Below are positions 39,066 through 47,739 of a DNA stretch of 64,000 bases, piece after piece. Position 1 is the stretch's first letter. Every line of letters starts with the position of its first letter. The stretch comes from Neisseriaceae bacterium (lineage in GTDB: Bacteria; Pseudomonadota; Gammaproteobacteria; Burkholderiales; Chromobacteriaceae): contig JAIYAC010000015.1 of NCBI GenBank assembly GCA_027489245.1, positions 16,597 through 80,596 on the forward strand. Direction: 5' to 3'. The position numbers and the translations under genes are program-made. The notes under the pieces were generated by a model. The model was not told where the DNA came from. It ran no database searches and was given only the letters and a program-made list of their open reading frames with translations.

Positions 39066-39092
39066 AAAAGACCTGCAAATGCGGGTCTTTTT
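39066..39092 (+). terminator. Terminator after the ankyrin gene
   Basis: AAAAGACCTGC (39066-39076) pairs with GCGGGTCTTTT (39081-39091, one G-T pair) over an AAAT loop, followed by T. Confidence 0.8.
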
Positions 39093-39123
39093 CATTTCGC
39101 TGCCAATGGATGTTTTTGCAGGA

Positions 39124-39295
39124 TTAGTGCGACGTTGACAGACAGTTTGCAAGAACTTTGCAACAAGACCAGAAGGCATGTCGTGCAGAAAGTGCTCAGA
39201 ACCACGGCTGGCTTAGCATCATTTTTCAGGTATGGCGCGACACGACAAATGACACAGTTAGTGAAATTTTTGACAGATTAGTAAAATTGCACAGA
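39124..39295 (+). repeat. Three copies of a TTAGTG...TTGACAGA repeat, possible TnsB-binding array
   Basis: Copies: 39124-39142 TTAGTGCGACGTTGACAGA; 39258-39277 TTAGTGAAATTTTTGACAGA; 39278-39295 TTAGTAAAATTGCACAGA. The last two abut. Such spaced 18-20-base direct repeats near an element end are characteristic of TnsB-binding sites in Tn7-like elements. The reverse strand would start TGTGCAATTTTACTAA, consistent with a TGT terminus. Confidence 0.6.
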
Positions 39296-39306
39296 TAGAA
39301 ATAATG

Positions 39307-39332
39307 AAAAAAGCTCCCTAGGGAGCTTTTTT
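39307..39332. terminator. Bidirectional terminator
   Basis: Palindrome GCTCCCTAGGGAGC (39313-39326) flanked by A6 before and T6 after, so it can terminate from both sides between the convergent ankyrin and TIR genes. Confidence 0.8.
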
Positions 39333-39448
39333 CATGTCATCCATGTTCACTTCATGCCCATCTTCTTGAACTGCACTCAGTCTCAAGGCCCAACTTGTTA
39401 TTAACCAGTTCTCGGCCAAAGCCGCCTGTTAGCAAGCCTATAAGTTAC

Positions 39449-39479
39449 GGCCGGTTTACACAGAATTTCGGACAGGCCC
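39449..39479. repeat. Remnant of an IS256-type terminal inverted repeat
   Basis: The stretch containing GGTTTACACAGAATTTCGGA is close to the ends of IS256-family insertion sequences (which carry a GTTTACACA-AATT core). No transposase frame or partner repeat is nearby, so at best this is a solo remnant just after the TIR-STAND stop. Confidence 0.4.
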
Positions 39480-39480
39480 T

Positions 39481-42030
39481 TTAACCAGCTACTTTTTTCT
39501 GCTTACTACTCATGACTTGCTGCCCTTTTACAGAAAGTCCTAGCAGTGAAGATAGCTGCTGCTTTTCTTTGTAGTTTACTGGGAATAGATAGATGTGCTG
39601 AACTATCAATTCTTTCAGAATTCTAGTGCAAACCGGGTTGTCTTTAAGGCTTTCAATGCAATTTATTATACTTGGCATATCAACCTTCTTTGTAAAGTGC
39701 AATTCTATTGCCTGCCTTAATAGTAACATTGCGGGCGTTGGTGCCTTGCTTTCTAAGTGAGCATATATTTCCATTGCTTCTTTAGATCCGACGGATGTAG
39801 ATATTTTTCGAACAAATGCACTAACTACTCCATATGTTAAGGAAAGATATGCATGCTCAGCATGTCTCTCAACTTCTTTATCTGAAAGGTTGGGTTTCGA
39901 AATTAACTGATGTGAAATCACTTTTATTATTTCATTTTTCGCCACATCAGAGATTTCCAAGAAGTATTTCAGAAACCGCAGACCAGCATTGATTCCATCT
40001 TCGGCAAGCGTTGTCAATATGTCTTTTTTTATTGACGCATGTCTATTTCTTATTATTTGACCAGATATCTCCATTCCTTTAAATGTTTTATTTATCTGTG
40101 CGAAAATGTCTAGTGATACTGCATCTGACTCAGGACTGGGCGCGACTCGCATTTCTTGTTCATCCAGCTCATCATTATGTTTATCACGCTCTTCCTGAAT
40201 TTCGCGCTGCTCGACAATGAGGTCTGGAATCTGCTTCATGAAGTCATCCATGAAAGAGAGCTGTTCTTTATCAAGAGTTGCCTGTGACTGGCTAGAAAAT
40301 AGATCTAACAAAACAGTCTGAATCTTAGTTAAAACCCAAGCCTCTTTAGTGTGATGAGCAATAAATATAATTATATTGGCAAAATCTTCCCGATGAAGAT
40401 TTTTCAGCAAGTACTCAACCTGCTCTTTTGCAGCGTCTGAAGAGTTATATGACTCAGCAATTTTCTTCCCTACAAAGAAGTAATATATATATGGATATTT
40501 GAATCCAATTCTAAAATTATTTTCGCACAAAATGGAATGACCAACCAACTTATGCATCACAACATTTTTGTCAATTGTTAGGAAATTTTGGCTATATTCA
40601 TGAAAAAAATCATCGAGCTGTTTTGCATTTGGGTTGGCTTGGTTTGTGAATATCCACCAAGAAAGCTCTGTCAACACATTGAGGTACTTGTCAAACTCTT
40701 TATTATCAACATTGGCATTGTCAAGAGCTTGATAAATTAGTTGCTGGTAGCAATGCCCGTGAGATGAAAGCTCAAGATTTAAATTTGATTGAGCCTCAAA
40801 CATTTGCAATAGCATCAGAATATAGATTGGCTTGGGCGGGACTATATTCTTCTTGACAACATTATTTATTCTATCTTTTAATTCATCGCAGTTCGCATAC
40901 AATTCTTCATCTGAAATGGTCTCTCTCACCCCAAGAGTCAGCCAGTTTCTAATTAACTCTTCTCTCTTCTTATGGCCAAGTCCCAGCAACTCGCATCTAA
41001 TAAATTCATTTAGCGCAAAAATATCATTGCTAACATATCCAAATGAAATATGTGCAGTACATACCACCTTGCAAAATATTTTTTCAATCCTAGCTAATAA
41101 TGCTTCTCGATATTTACTATTTAATGCCAACTCGTCTATATTGTCGATCAATACCACATTATTCTCTTGCCTTAAGTAATGAACTGAATCTAAATTAATG
41201 TACTGCTCTTTAATGGCTCGCTCTACAAGTTCATTAATATCCGTAGTATTTATTTTCTTTGCATCTAGATAAATTGGAAGCTTCCCGACTTGAAGTAGGC
41301 TTTTATAAAAATACTTTAACAAGGAGGTTTTGCCTTGTTGCTCTTCACCTAGAATCAAAAAATTTCCATCTTTGTGAATGAAGTCTTTTGAATTAACAAA
41401 TTCATTTAAATTATCAATATTTTTCTCATCTACCTTTAGGTCTGGGGTTGTGTAGACTTCATTCAATAATATTTTATTTACTCTTCTATGAGTCAAAATG
41501 ATTTCTGTATCATCCAGCCAGGAAATAACCCAGCTTGAAGGTGCGATATTTTCTCCTTCCTGTGAAGTTGAGGTAACTTGGCGCGTAGGATGAAATTCTT
41601 TCAAGTGCTCTTTGATTCCTTGAATAACGTTTACCCATGCTTCATCCTCATCTTCCCACGTAGTCACTGCCTTTGCATCTTTTGGTAGCCCTTGTATTTC
41701 TGAGAACTCCGAATCAGACCAGTCAACAGGCCTGACAACAATAGGAATTAGTAGAGCTGTGCCGGATTTGTGCATTTTTAGTGCCGTTTTTGCTTCAATG
41801 TTCACGCAATATTCCGAGCTCATAAACGATGAGCTAATTAAGAAAAGTATCAGATCAGAATCCTTGAGACTTCCAGAAATTTCATTGGCCCAATTTTGAC
41901 CTGGCACTATTTTTCGGTCATCCCAATCACTCACAATTCCGGCTCGACGTAGACTTGAGAGATGTTCTGTAAGTGCTTCTTTGTAAGACTCGTCTTTATG
42001 TGAATAGCTAATGAAGATTTTAATGGCCAT
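39481..42030 (-). CDS. TIR-domain STAND NTPase, probable antiphage effector
   Basis: 849 residues. N-terminal TIR domain (about 1-145): KIFISYSHKDE, then ISSSFMSSEYCVNIE with Glu79 at the position of the catalytic NADase Glu. Then a STAND/NACHT-like NTPase with Walker A GEEQQGKT at 228-235 and Walker B VVLIDNIDE at 292-300. The remaining 500 residues are helical. This domain order is that of prokaryotic NLR-like defence proteins that sense phage and deplete NAD. The gene is very AT-rich (mostly A/T third positions), unlike everything around it, a sign of recent transfer. Confidence 0.88.
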   Translation of the reverse strand: MAIKIFISYSHKDESYKEALTEHLSSLRRAGIVSDWDDRKIVPGQNWANEISGSLKDSDLILFLISSSFMSSEYCVNIEAKTALKMHKSGTALLIPIVVRPVDWSDSEFSEIQGLPKDAKAVTTWEDEDEAWVNVIQGIKEHLKEFHPTRQVTSTSQEGENIAPSSWVISWLDDTEIILTHRRVNKILLNEVYTTPDLKVDEKNIDNLNEFVNSKDFIHKDGNFLILGEEQQGKTSLLKYFYKSLLQVGKLPIYLDAKKINTTDINELVERAIKEQYINLDSVHYLRQENNVVLIDNIDELALNSKYREALLARIEKIFCKVVCTAHISFGYVSNDIFALNEFIRCELLGLGHKKREELIRNWLTLGVRETISDEELYANCDELKDRINNVVKKNIVPPKPIYILMLLQMFEAQSNLNLELSSHGHCYQQLIYQALDNANVDNKEFDKYLNVLTELSWWIFTNQANPNAKQLDDFFHEYSQNFLTIDKNVVMHKLVGHSILCENNFRIGFKYPYIYYFFVGKKIAESYNSSDAAKEQVEYLLKNLHREDFANIIIFIAHHTKEAWVLTKIQTVLLDLFSSQSQATLDKEQLSFMDDFMKQIPDLIVEQREIQEERDKHNDELDEQEMRVAPSPESDAVSLDIFAQINKTFKGMEISGQIIRNRHASIKKDILTTLAEDGINAGLRFLKYFLEISDVAKNEIIKVISHQLISKPNLSDKEVERHAEHAYLSLTYGVVSAFVRKISTSVGSKEAMEIYAHLESKAPTPAMLLLRQAIELHFTKKVDMPSIINCIESLKDNPVCTRILKELIVQHIYLFPVNYKEKQQLSSLLGLSVKGQQVMSSKQKKVAG

Positions 42031-42107
42031 TTTTTTCTCAATAAATTAAATAAACGATACTTTAATACAGCGCCCTACACTTCGGTCATTTCCACACGGT
42101 ACGTGCC

Positions 42108-42137
42108 GGAGAGCGGAGTGAATCGCCTCCACTCTCC
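42108..42137. other. Hairpin between TIR-STAND and DUF3883 genes
   Basis: GGAGAG-C-GGAG (42108-42118) and CTCC-A-CTCTCC (42127-42137) form a 10-bp stem with one mismatched pair. It lies after the leftward DUF3883-type gene and may end it, but there is no T-tract. Confidence 0.45.
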
Positions 42138-42153
42138 TAGACACATCCAAACC

Positions 42154-43467
42154 TCACCCCACCCTCGCCCTAAAACTCACCGCCTCTAGTTGACAGTGCT
42201 GCGCTACCGGCCCCGGCAGTTCAAAAAACTGCACACTGTCTGCGTCTTCATTTAGGCCATACACGCGGTACAGCACGTAGGCGTCGGGGTGTTCGCTGGA
42301 TACGTTTACCTCGTTGGCCGAAATGTAAAACGGCGTATCGGCGGGGCCTTGGGTGGTTTTTACTTCGATCAATTTGGCGCGGCCGTCTGGGTAAAACGAC
42401 GCAATGTCGTACCCGGCGGCAGCGTTTTGCAGCGCCACATGCTTTACTTGCGCGGCTAAATCGGCGCGGCCTTGTTGCTGTAGCTGGGCGATTTCGTATT
42501 GCAGTACCAGCCGTTCACCGCGCAGCCCTAGGTCGCGGTTGCGTTGGTCGCGGGCGGCCCAGTCGATGTTGGCCGCAGCCTGCTTGGCTTTGCCGCGCTT
42601 GGGCGCAGGGTTGGCCGCAGGGGGGTCTACGCGCTGTAGTAACGGCGGCTGGGGCGTGGCGGGCGCGGCTTGGTACAGCGGGCTGAGGGCGGCGCGATAA
42701 GGTAGCCCCATTTCGCTGAGCTGCTCGGGGGTGCGGTCCCAGTGCAGGATTTGCCACTCAAAGTGCACCGGGTTTTGTTTGCTGGGGTGGTGGTAGTGGT
42801 AGGCCAGCACACCCATATAGGCGTATTGGTCGTGGCTATTGCCGCGGACAAACAGGTGAATCGTGCTTTGCGTGGCGTCGTGCTGCTGCAGGCGCTGGAT
42901 AGCGGGTGAGGCAAAGTCGTGGCGGCTTTGCGATTCCCAAATCAGGTAGCCGTCTGCGGTGATGGCGTCTTGGTAGGGGTTGCCTTCGGTGGGCGGCCCC
43001 AGCGTGACCAAAAACACAAACTGGCCGCTGTTTTTGGGCGTTTCTACTATGCCCGGGATACCCCAGCGCCCAGACCCACGGCTAAAGCGGCAACCCGGCT
43101 CAAACAGCTGCGAGATATCTTGGCGGCTATAGCGCTGGTAACGCTGCAGCGCCAGCTTGGGCACGATCTGAAACCCCAAATTCTGCAAGATGGCAAAACA
43201 CGGCGAGCCTAAGCCGCCAGCAAAGGCTTTGGGCGGCAGCGGCTGGCCCAGTAGCTGGCCTGCGGCCAACCCGAGTATGGCTTTGGGCGGGTAGCGCTGG
43301 GTGTCGTGCAGCAGGTCGTAGTCGGTAGAGTCGCTATAGCCATACTGCGCGGCGGTGCGATAGCTAAAGTCTGCAAGTGCCGCCAGCACGTGCTGCCGGC
43401 TAAGCCCGCGCAGCTGATGAATACGGCCGCTGGGGCCGGTGGAAACCGCCGTGATTGCACTTGCCAT
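42154..43467 (-). CDS. McrA-like protein with DUF3883 nuclease domain, possible modification-dependent restriction enzyme
   Basis: 437 residues. N-terminal head domain (about 10-100: LRGLSRQHVLAAL and YPPKAILGLAAG, as in ScoMcrA-like proteins), a middle SRA/DUF3427-like domain (about 105-245, with YSRQDISQLFEPGCRFSRG and GIPGIVETPKN), and a C-terminal DUF3883 domain (about 315-430) carrying GYDIASF and KLIEVKTT, a D...E-x-K PDDEXK-type motif. This fits recognition of modified DNA followed by cutting. GC content is core-like and it contains copies of the repeat core (42609, 43262), so it may be resident rather than imported. Confidence 0.75.
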   Translation of the reverse strand: MASAITAVSTGPSGRIHQLRGLSRQHVLAALADFSYRTAAQYGYSDSTDYDLLHDTQRYPPKAILGLAAGQLLGQPLPPKAFAGGLGSPCFAILQNLGFQIVPKLALQRYQRYSRQDISQLFEPGCRFSRGSGRWGIPGIVETPKNSGQFVFLVTLGPPTEGNPYQDAITADGYLIWESQSRHDFASPAIQRLQQHDATQSTIHLFVRGNSHDQYAYMGVLAYHYHHPSKQNPVHFEWQILHWDRTPEQLSEMGLPYRAALSPLYQAAPATPQPPLLQRVDPPAANPAPKRGKAKQAAANIDWAARDQRNRDLGLRGERLVLQYEIAQLQQQGRADLAAQVKHVALQNAAAGYDIASFYPDGRAKLIEVKTTQGPADTPFYISANEVNVSSEHPDAYVLYRVYGLNEDADSVQFFELPGPVAQHCQLEAVSFRARVG

Positions 43468-43536
43468 ATGCTTATTTCAATAGAATTTATGGCAGCTTAT
43501 GGCATGGTTTCTATGGATGCAATATGTATATCGATA

Positions 43537-43550
43537 AAGGTTGGCCGCAG
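43537..43550 (+). repeat. 14-base repeated word AAGGTTGGCCGCAG
   Basis: Exact copy upstream of the DUF3883 gene; forms an inverted pair with the copy at 43627-43640. Confidence 0.85.
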
Positions 43551-43626
43551 CCAAGCGGGGTCTATTGCGCGGTTACACAGCGGCGCGATACCGCCTTGTC
43601 CCCCGGTGTTTAGCCGGGGGCTAGAC

Positions 43627-43640
43627 CTGCGGCCAACCTT
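43627..43640 (-). repeat. 14-base repeated word AAGGTTGGCCGCAG
   Basis: Exact copy on the minus strand, after the LysE gene stop (43648). A GC-rich hairpin (CCCCCGG/CCGGGGG, 43600-43620) lies between this copy and 43537-43550. Confidence 0.85.
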
Positions 43641-43647
43641 GCCACCG

Positions 43648-44256
43648 CTACGCCGCCAGCTTGCCGGCGGCCAGTAGCAGCAGGCTGCCGGCGCTGGCTT
43701 CGGCCAGGCGGCGTTTGGCGTCGCTGATGCCGCCGCGGCGGGCCATGCTGGCGGCGCTGTAGCCTATCAGGCCGTATACCACGGCGCAGCTACCGATAAA
43801 GATGGCGGACAGCAGCAGCGCCTGCAGGGCGACGGCTTCGCCGGGCTGGATAAAGTTGGGCAGGATGGACAGGTAGATCAGCAGGCCTTTGGGGTTGAGC
43901 AGGCTGGTGACAAAGCCGCGGGCAAACTGCCGCTGCGTGGGGCTGCCGTTCAGCGCCAGCGCGCCCGGCTGCATGGCGGAGCGGAACATTTGCACCGCCA
44001 GGTAGAGCAGGTAGGCCAACCCGGCCCAGCGGATGGCGTGAAACAGCGGCGGCCAGGCGGTAATGAGCGCGGCGATGCCGAATGCGGCCAACAGGGCGTG
44101 CACGCAGTAGCCGGTAAGGATGCCGGCGTTGGCACGGGTGGCGGCGGCGCGCCCGCCGGTCAGCCCCTGCGAGGCGACAAACAGGATGTCGGGCCCCGGG
44201 GTGCATACCAGCGGGAAAACAGTGAGGCCGAATAGCAGCAGGGTGTGGCTGGTCAT
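43648..44256 (-). CDS. LysE-family amino acid exporter
   Basis: Start at 44256 (MTSHTLLLFGLTVFPLVCTPGPDILF) after GGGAG; the longer frame has a non-typical Arg-rich leader. 202 residues, the usual LysE/RhtB length, with about six hydrophobic helices and the conserved TPGPDILFV near the N-terminus. It should export an amino acid or derivative through the inner membrane. Divergent from an Lrp-type regulator, which probably controls it. Confidence 0.9.
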   Translation of the reverse strand: MTSHTLLLFGLTVFPLVCTPGPDILFVASQGLTGGRAAATRANAGILTGYCVHALLAAFGIAALITAWPPLFHAIRWAGLAYLLYLAVQMFRSAMQPGALALNGSPTQRQFARGFVTSLLNPKGLLIYLSILPNFIQPGEAVALQALLLSAIFIGSCAVVYGLIGYSAASMARRGGISDAKRRLAEASAGSLLLLAAGKLAA

Positions 44257-44427
44257 GGTGTTTCTCCCTAGTGGTGCCTGCCGCCGCCAGCGCAGCAGCC
44301 GGGGGAAACGGCGGTGCCGCAGCAGGCGGGGCAGGCAGACACAGTGTAGGGAAAGGCGGCCAGAATAGGCTTGCGTAGTGGGCGGCATTTATTGTCATAA
44401 TGCAATCCGGTTTCACAAAACAGGCAG

Positions 44428-44904
44428 GTGTTGCAATTGGATGCCGTAAAACTGGATAAGCTCGACCGCCGCATTCTGCAGGCGCTGCAGCGCGATGGCC
44501 GCATACAAAACGCTACCCTGGCGCAGCAGGTGGGGCTGTCGCCGTCCAGCTGCCTGCGCCGCGTGCGCCAGCTGGAAGAGGCGGGGGTGATAAGCCGCTA
44601 CGTGGCGGTGCTGGATGGCAGCAAGGTGGGCGCGGGGCTCACGCTGTTTGCGCGGGTATGGCTAAAGGCGCAAGACGCGGACACCACCAACCACTTTATC
44701 CAGGCGGTGCGCGATATGCCGCAGGTGGTGGAATGCCATGTGATGGCGGGCGAGTGCGACATGCTGCTGCGCATTGTCACCACCGATCTGGCGTCGTACC
44801 GGCAGTTTCACGCGCACGAGCTCACGCGTATTGCCAGCGTGCAAAGCGTGAAAACCGAGGTACCGATGGAAACCGCCAAGCTCACCCACGCGCTGCCGTT
44901 GTAG
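44428..44904 (+). CDS. Lrp/AsnC-family regulator
   Basis: 158 residues from the GTG at 44428; TTG at 44431 or 44437 are alternatives. Winged HTH (LDRRILQALQRDGRIQNATLAQQVGLSPSSCLRRVRQLE) and a RAM ligand-binding domain (about 75-150). Divergent from the LysE exporter, with 171 bases between, so it likely senses an amino acid and regulates export. Confidence 0.92.
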   Translation: MLQLDAVKLDKLDRRILQALQRDGRIQNATLAQQVGLSPSSCLRRVRQLEEAGVISRYVAVLDGSKVGAGLTLFARVWLKAQDADTTNHFIQAVRDMPQVVECHVMAGECDMLLRIVTTDLASYRQFHAHELTRIASVQSVKTEVPMETAKLTHALPL

Positions 44905-45203
44905 GCTTGGCCGCAGGGTGCCTTCCCCCCCTGCCGATAGCTGCGACCGGCTAGGGCGAGGTGCATTCACACCAGCGGTCCATGCCGGGTAAGGTTGGCC
45001 GCGTCGCGCCCTCACACCCGGCCCCTCTCCCTTGGGGCGAGGGGGCAATACCAGCGCGCTACTGGGGGCAAGGTTGGCCGCAGCACACCACCGCACCGAG
45101 CCACCCGCCCCAGCCCACTTACCGCACAGGCTCGCCATCCCATCTCCGGTGAGCGCGCCCACTACCCGGCCTGCGGCCAACATTCACCCGCCAGTAAACG
45201 GCC
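44905..45203. other. Repeat-rich non-coding region
   Basis: About 300 bases without a gene. It contains repeat words at 44991-45004 (variant, ending CGTC) and 45070-45083 (exact), a near copy at 45173, and a CCCCTC / GAGGGG hairpin at about 45021-45047 of the kind common in betaproteobacterial extragenic repeats. Confidence 0.6.
45070..45083 (+). repeat. 14-base repeated word AAGGTTGGCCGCAG
   Basis: Exact copy in the intergenic stretch between the Lrp regulator and the putrescine-binding gene. A second, incomplete copy lies at 44991-45004. Confidence 0.85.
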
Positions 45204-46295
45204 TTAGCGCCCGCTGCGCAGCTGCTGCCAGATGCGGGTGTAGCCGTTGATGGTTTTGGGCTCGGGGGTCAGCGCCACAAAGCTGCCTTGCAGGTCGGCC
45301 GGCTGCGGGAAGATGGTGCGGTTGTTCACCAGCGCAGGCTGCATGTGCGGGCGGGCGGCCAGTACGGCGGTGGCGTAGGCCACGTGGTTGGCGTTGGCGG
45401 CGGCGGTTTTCGGGTCCAGCATGGCGTTGATGTAGGCGTGGGCGTTGTCTACGTTGGCCGCATCCCGCGGGATGGCCCACATGTCTACCCACAGGTCGGC
45501 ACCGGGGGCGAGCAGCGCCTGGATCTTGATGCCGTTGCGCGCTTCTTCGGCGCGGGTGCGCGCCAGGTTGAAGTCGCCGTTATAGCCCATAGCCACGCAC
45601 AGGTCGCCGCTGGCCATCTGGTTGTAGTAGCCGGACGAAGAAAACGTTTTGTAGTAACGGCGCGCCGCTTTGAGCTTGTCGGCTACGGCCTGGTAGTCGG
45701 CCAGCTTGTTACTGTTGGGGTCCAGGCCAAAGTAGTGCAGCGCCACCGGGAAGAACTCGCTGGGCGAATCCAGCACGCTGATGCCACAGCCTTGCAGCTT
45801 GGCGGCGTATTCGGGCTTGAAGATCAGGTCCCACGGGTTGGCCGGCAGCTTGCCGCCCAGCGCCTTGTTTACCTTGTCTACATTGATGCCCACGGTGTTA
45901 AAGCCCCAGTAGTTGGGCACGCCGTAGCGCTGGCCGGGGTCGAACTGCTCGACGATCTTGAGGATGGCCGGGTCCAGGTGCTTGAGGTTGGGCAGCTTGG
46001 TTTTATCCAGCGGCAGAAACAGCCCGCCGCGTATGCCCAGCGCCAGGGTGTTGTGCGAGGGTACCACCACGTCGTAGCCGCTTTTGCCGGTCATCAGCTT
46101 GGCGCGCAGGATCTCGTTGCTATCGAACACGTCGTAGCGCACCTTGATGCCGGTGGCACGGGTGAAGTTGGCGTTGGTGCTGTCGGCTACGTAGTCGGTC
46201 CAGTTATAGACGTTAACGACACCGGCGGCGTGGCTGGCCAGGCAGATGGCAGCGAGCATCAGGGCGAGCAACGGGCGGCAGAGAGATGATGGCAT
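45204..46295 (-). CDS. potF: Putrescine/spermidine periplasmic binding protein
   Basis: Start at 46295 (MPSSLCRPLLALMLAAICLA, signal peptide cleaved after SHA) after GAGGAG; upstream codons are unlikely. 363 residues. VVNVYNWTDYVADST at the mature N-terminus and DVVVPSHN are typical of PotF/PotD. It captures polyamines in the periplasm. The ABC permease and ATPase genes are not in the window. Just upstream lies the FAD oxidase gene, with which it forms a polyamine uptake and use pair. Confidence 0.88.
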   Translation of the reverse strand: MPSSLCRPLLALMLAAICLASHAAGVVNVYNWTDYVADSTNANFTRATGIKVRYDVFDSNEILRAKLMTGKSGYDVVVPSHNTLALGIRGGLFLPLDKTKLPNLKHLDPAILKIVEQFDPGQRYGVPNYWGFNTVGINVDKVNKALGGKLPANPWDLIFKPEYAAKLQGCGISVLDSPSEFFPVALHYFGLDPNSNKLADYQAVADKLKAARRYYKTFSSSGYYNQMASGDLCVAMGYNGDFNLARTRAEEARNGIKIQALLAPGADLWVDMWAIPRDAANVDNAHAYINAMLDPKTAAANANHVAYATAVLAARPHMQPALVNNRTIFPQPADLQGSFVALTPEPKTINGYTRIWQQLRSGR

Positions 46296-46305
46296 GCGGG
46301 GCTCC

Positions 46306-47664
46306 TCAAGCGGGTTCACTAAAACGGTCTCGGCAAGCGTAGGCGCTATAAGCAAGGCGCAGGCCCAGTTTTTGTAGCGCGCTGGTGGGTGGCAGGCGCG
46401 GGGCCAGGCCGTGCATGGCACAGGCGGCCTCGGTGGCGGTGGGTGGCCGGCCGGCCATGGCGCGCGCCAGGGCGCGGCCCAGCCACGGCATGGTGCTGAC
46501 ACCGCTGCCAAAGCAGCCGGCGGCGTGCCACAGGCTGCCATCACCCGGCAGGGCGCCGTATTGCGGCAGCATACGCCGGTTTACGGCCATCAGCCCGCGC
46601 CAGAAGTAGTCGATCTCCACCCCGGCCCAGGCGGGAAAGCGTGCGGCCAACTGTGCCTGCAATCGTGCGCGCTGGCGCTGGCCGCTGGCGTCGCTGCCGC
46701 TCAGGTCGCCACGGGCGCCAAACAGCAGGCGGCCATCGGGCAAGCGGCGCCAGTAGCTTAGCAGGTGGCGGGTGTCGAACATGGGGGTCTCGCTGTGGTA
46801 GCGGTAGGCGTCCCATTCTGCCGGGCTCAGCGGCCGGGTCACGATGATGTTGGAAATCACCGGCAGGGTGCGCTGGCGCAGTGCGGGCGGCAGTACGGCA
46901 GGCAGGTAGCCATTGGTGGCCAGCAGTAGCTGGCGGGCGTGTACCACGCTGCTGCTGGCGTGCAGGGTGTGGCCGGCGGCGTGGCGCTGCCAGTGGCTTA
47001 CCGGCTGCTGCGGCAGCAGTATGGCACCGTGGCGCTGCGCGGCCTGCGCCAGGCCGCACACCAGCGCCAGCGGGTTCAGCCCGCCACCTTGCAGGATGTG
47101 CAGGGCGCCGTGTTGCGCCGGGCCATCGTGCCCCATGCCGGCAAATACCTGGCGCGGCAGCAGGCGGCTGGCTACCGGCGTGTGCTGCTGCCAGGCGTCG
47201 TACTCGGCCTGCAGCGCGTCCCACGCAGCCGAGCTGTGCGCTACCACGTAGCTGCCGCTACCACAGGCCTGGGTGGCGATGCCCTCCTCCGCCGCCAGCG
47301 TGGCCACCAGCTGCATGGCCTCGTTTTGCGCGGCCATGAAACCGGCGGCACCAGCCGGGCCCAGCTGGCGCAGCAGCCCGGCATAGTCGTGTTTGGTGGC
47401 GGGCAGGGTATTGAAGCCGGCGTTGCGGCCGGACGCGCCCCAGCCTATGTCGCCGGCCTCCAGCACTGCCACGCTGGCGCCGTGGTCGCGCGCCAGGTGC
47501 AGCGCCGCCGACAGCCCGCAGTAGCCGCCGCCGATAATCGCCACATCCACCGTGTGCTCGCCGCTGCCGACGGCAAAGGTTGGCCGCGCCGTGCTGGCGT
47601 GCCAATAGCTGGGCGGAGTGTGTTCTGGGCGGTACTGGTCGGCGTGGTAGAAGGGCTGGTACAT
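46306..47664 (-). CDS. puuB: FAD-dependent amine oxidoreductase, gamma-glutamylputrescine oxidase-like
   Basis: 452 residues. DAO-family fold with Rossmann motif VDVAIIGGGYCGLSAALHLA (residues about 39-58), then GWGASGRNAGF near 80 and a C-terminal segment with GCFGSGVSTMPWLGRALA that closes the FAD site. PuuB oxidises gamma-glutamylputrescine to the aldehyde; sequence supports the family, and the neighbouring putrescine-binding gene supports the substrate. Divergent from a LysR regulator. Confidence 0.75.
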   Translation of the reverse strand: MYQPFYHADQYRPEHTPPSYWHASTARPTFAVGSGEHTVDVAIIGGGYCGLSAALHLARDHGASVAVLEAGDIGWGASGRNAGFNTLPATKHDYAGLLRQLGPAGAAGFMAAQNEAMQLVATLAAEEGIATQACGSGSYVVAHSSAAWDALQAEYDAWQQHTPVASRLLPRQVFAGMGHDGPAQHGALHILQGGGLNPLALVCGLAQAAQRHGAILLPQQPVSHWQRHAAGHTLHASSSVVHARQLLLATNGYLPAVLPPALRQRTLPVISNIIVTRPLSPAEWDAYRYHSETPMFDTRHLLSYWRRLPDGRLLFGARGDLSGSDASGQRQRARLQAQLAARFPAWAGVEIDYFWRGLMAVNRRMLPQYGALPGDGSLWHAAGCFGSGVSTMPWLGRALARAMAGRPPTATEAACAMHGLAPRLPPTSALQKLGLRLAYSAYACRDRFSEPA

Positions 47665-47739
47665 GGCGGCTCCGCAAGTGATGCCACAGTGTGGCCAGCG
47701 CGTACCGCTACCGGCAAGACACGCTTTTTGCTACCTTGT

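Larger units (their letters stand above)
30389..39295. mobile_element. Tn7-like element with cargo (approximate limits)
   Basis: The tnsABC-tniQ operon, followed by the 30-aa gene, the ankyrin gene, and a cluster of repeats typical of TnsB-binding sites at 39124-39295 whose last base group GCACA could be the element end. The left end, expected before tnsA, was not found, so the left limit is only the operon start. The TIR-STAND gene would then lie outside. Limits are inference. Confidence 0.5.
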
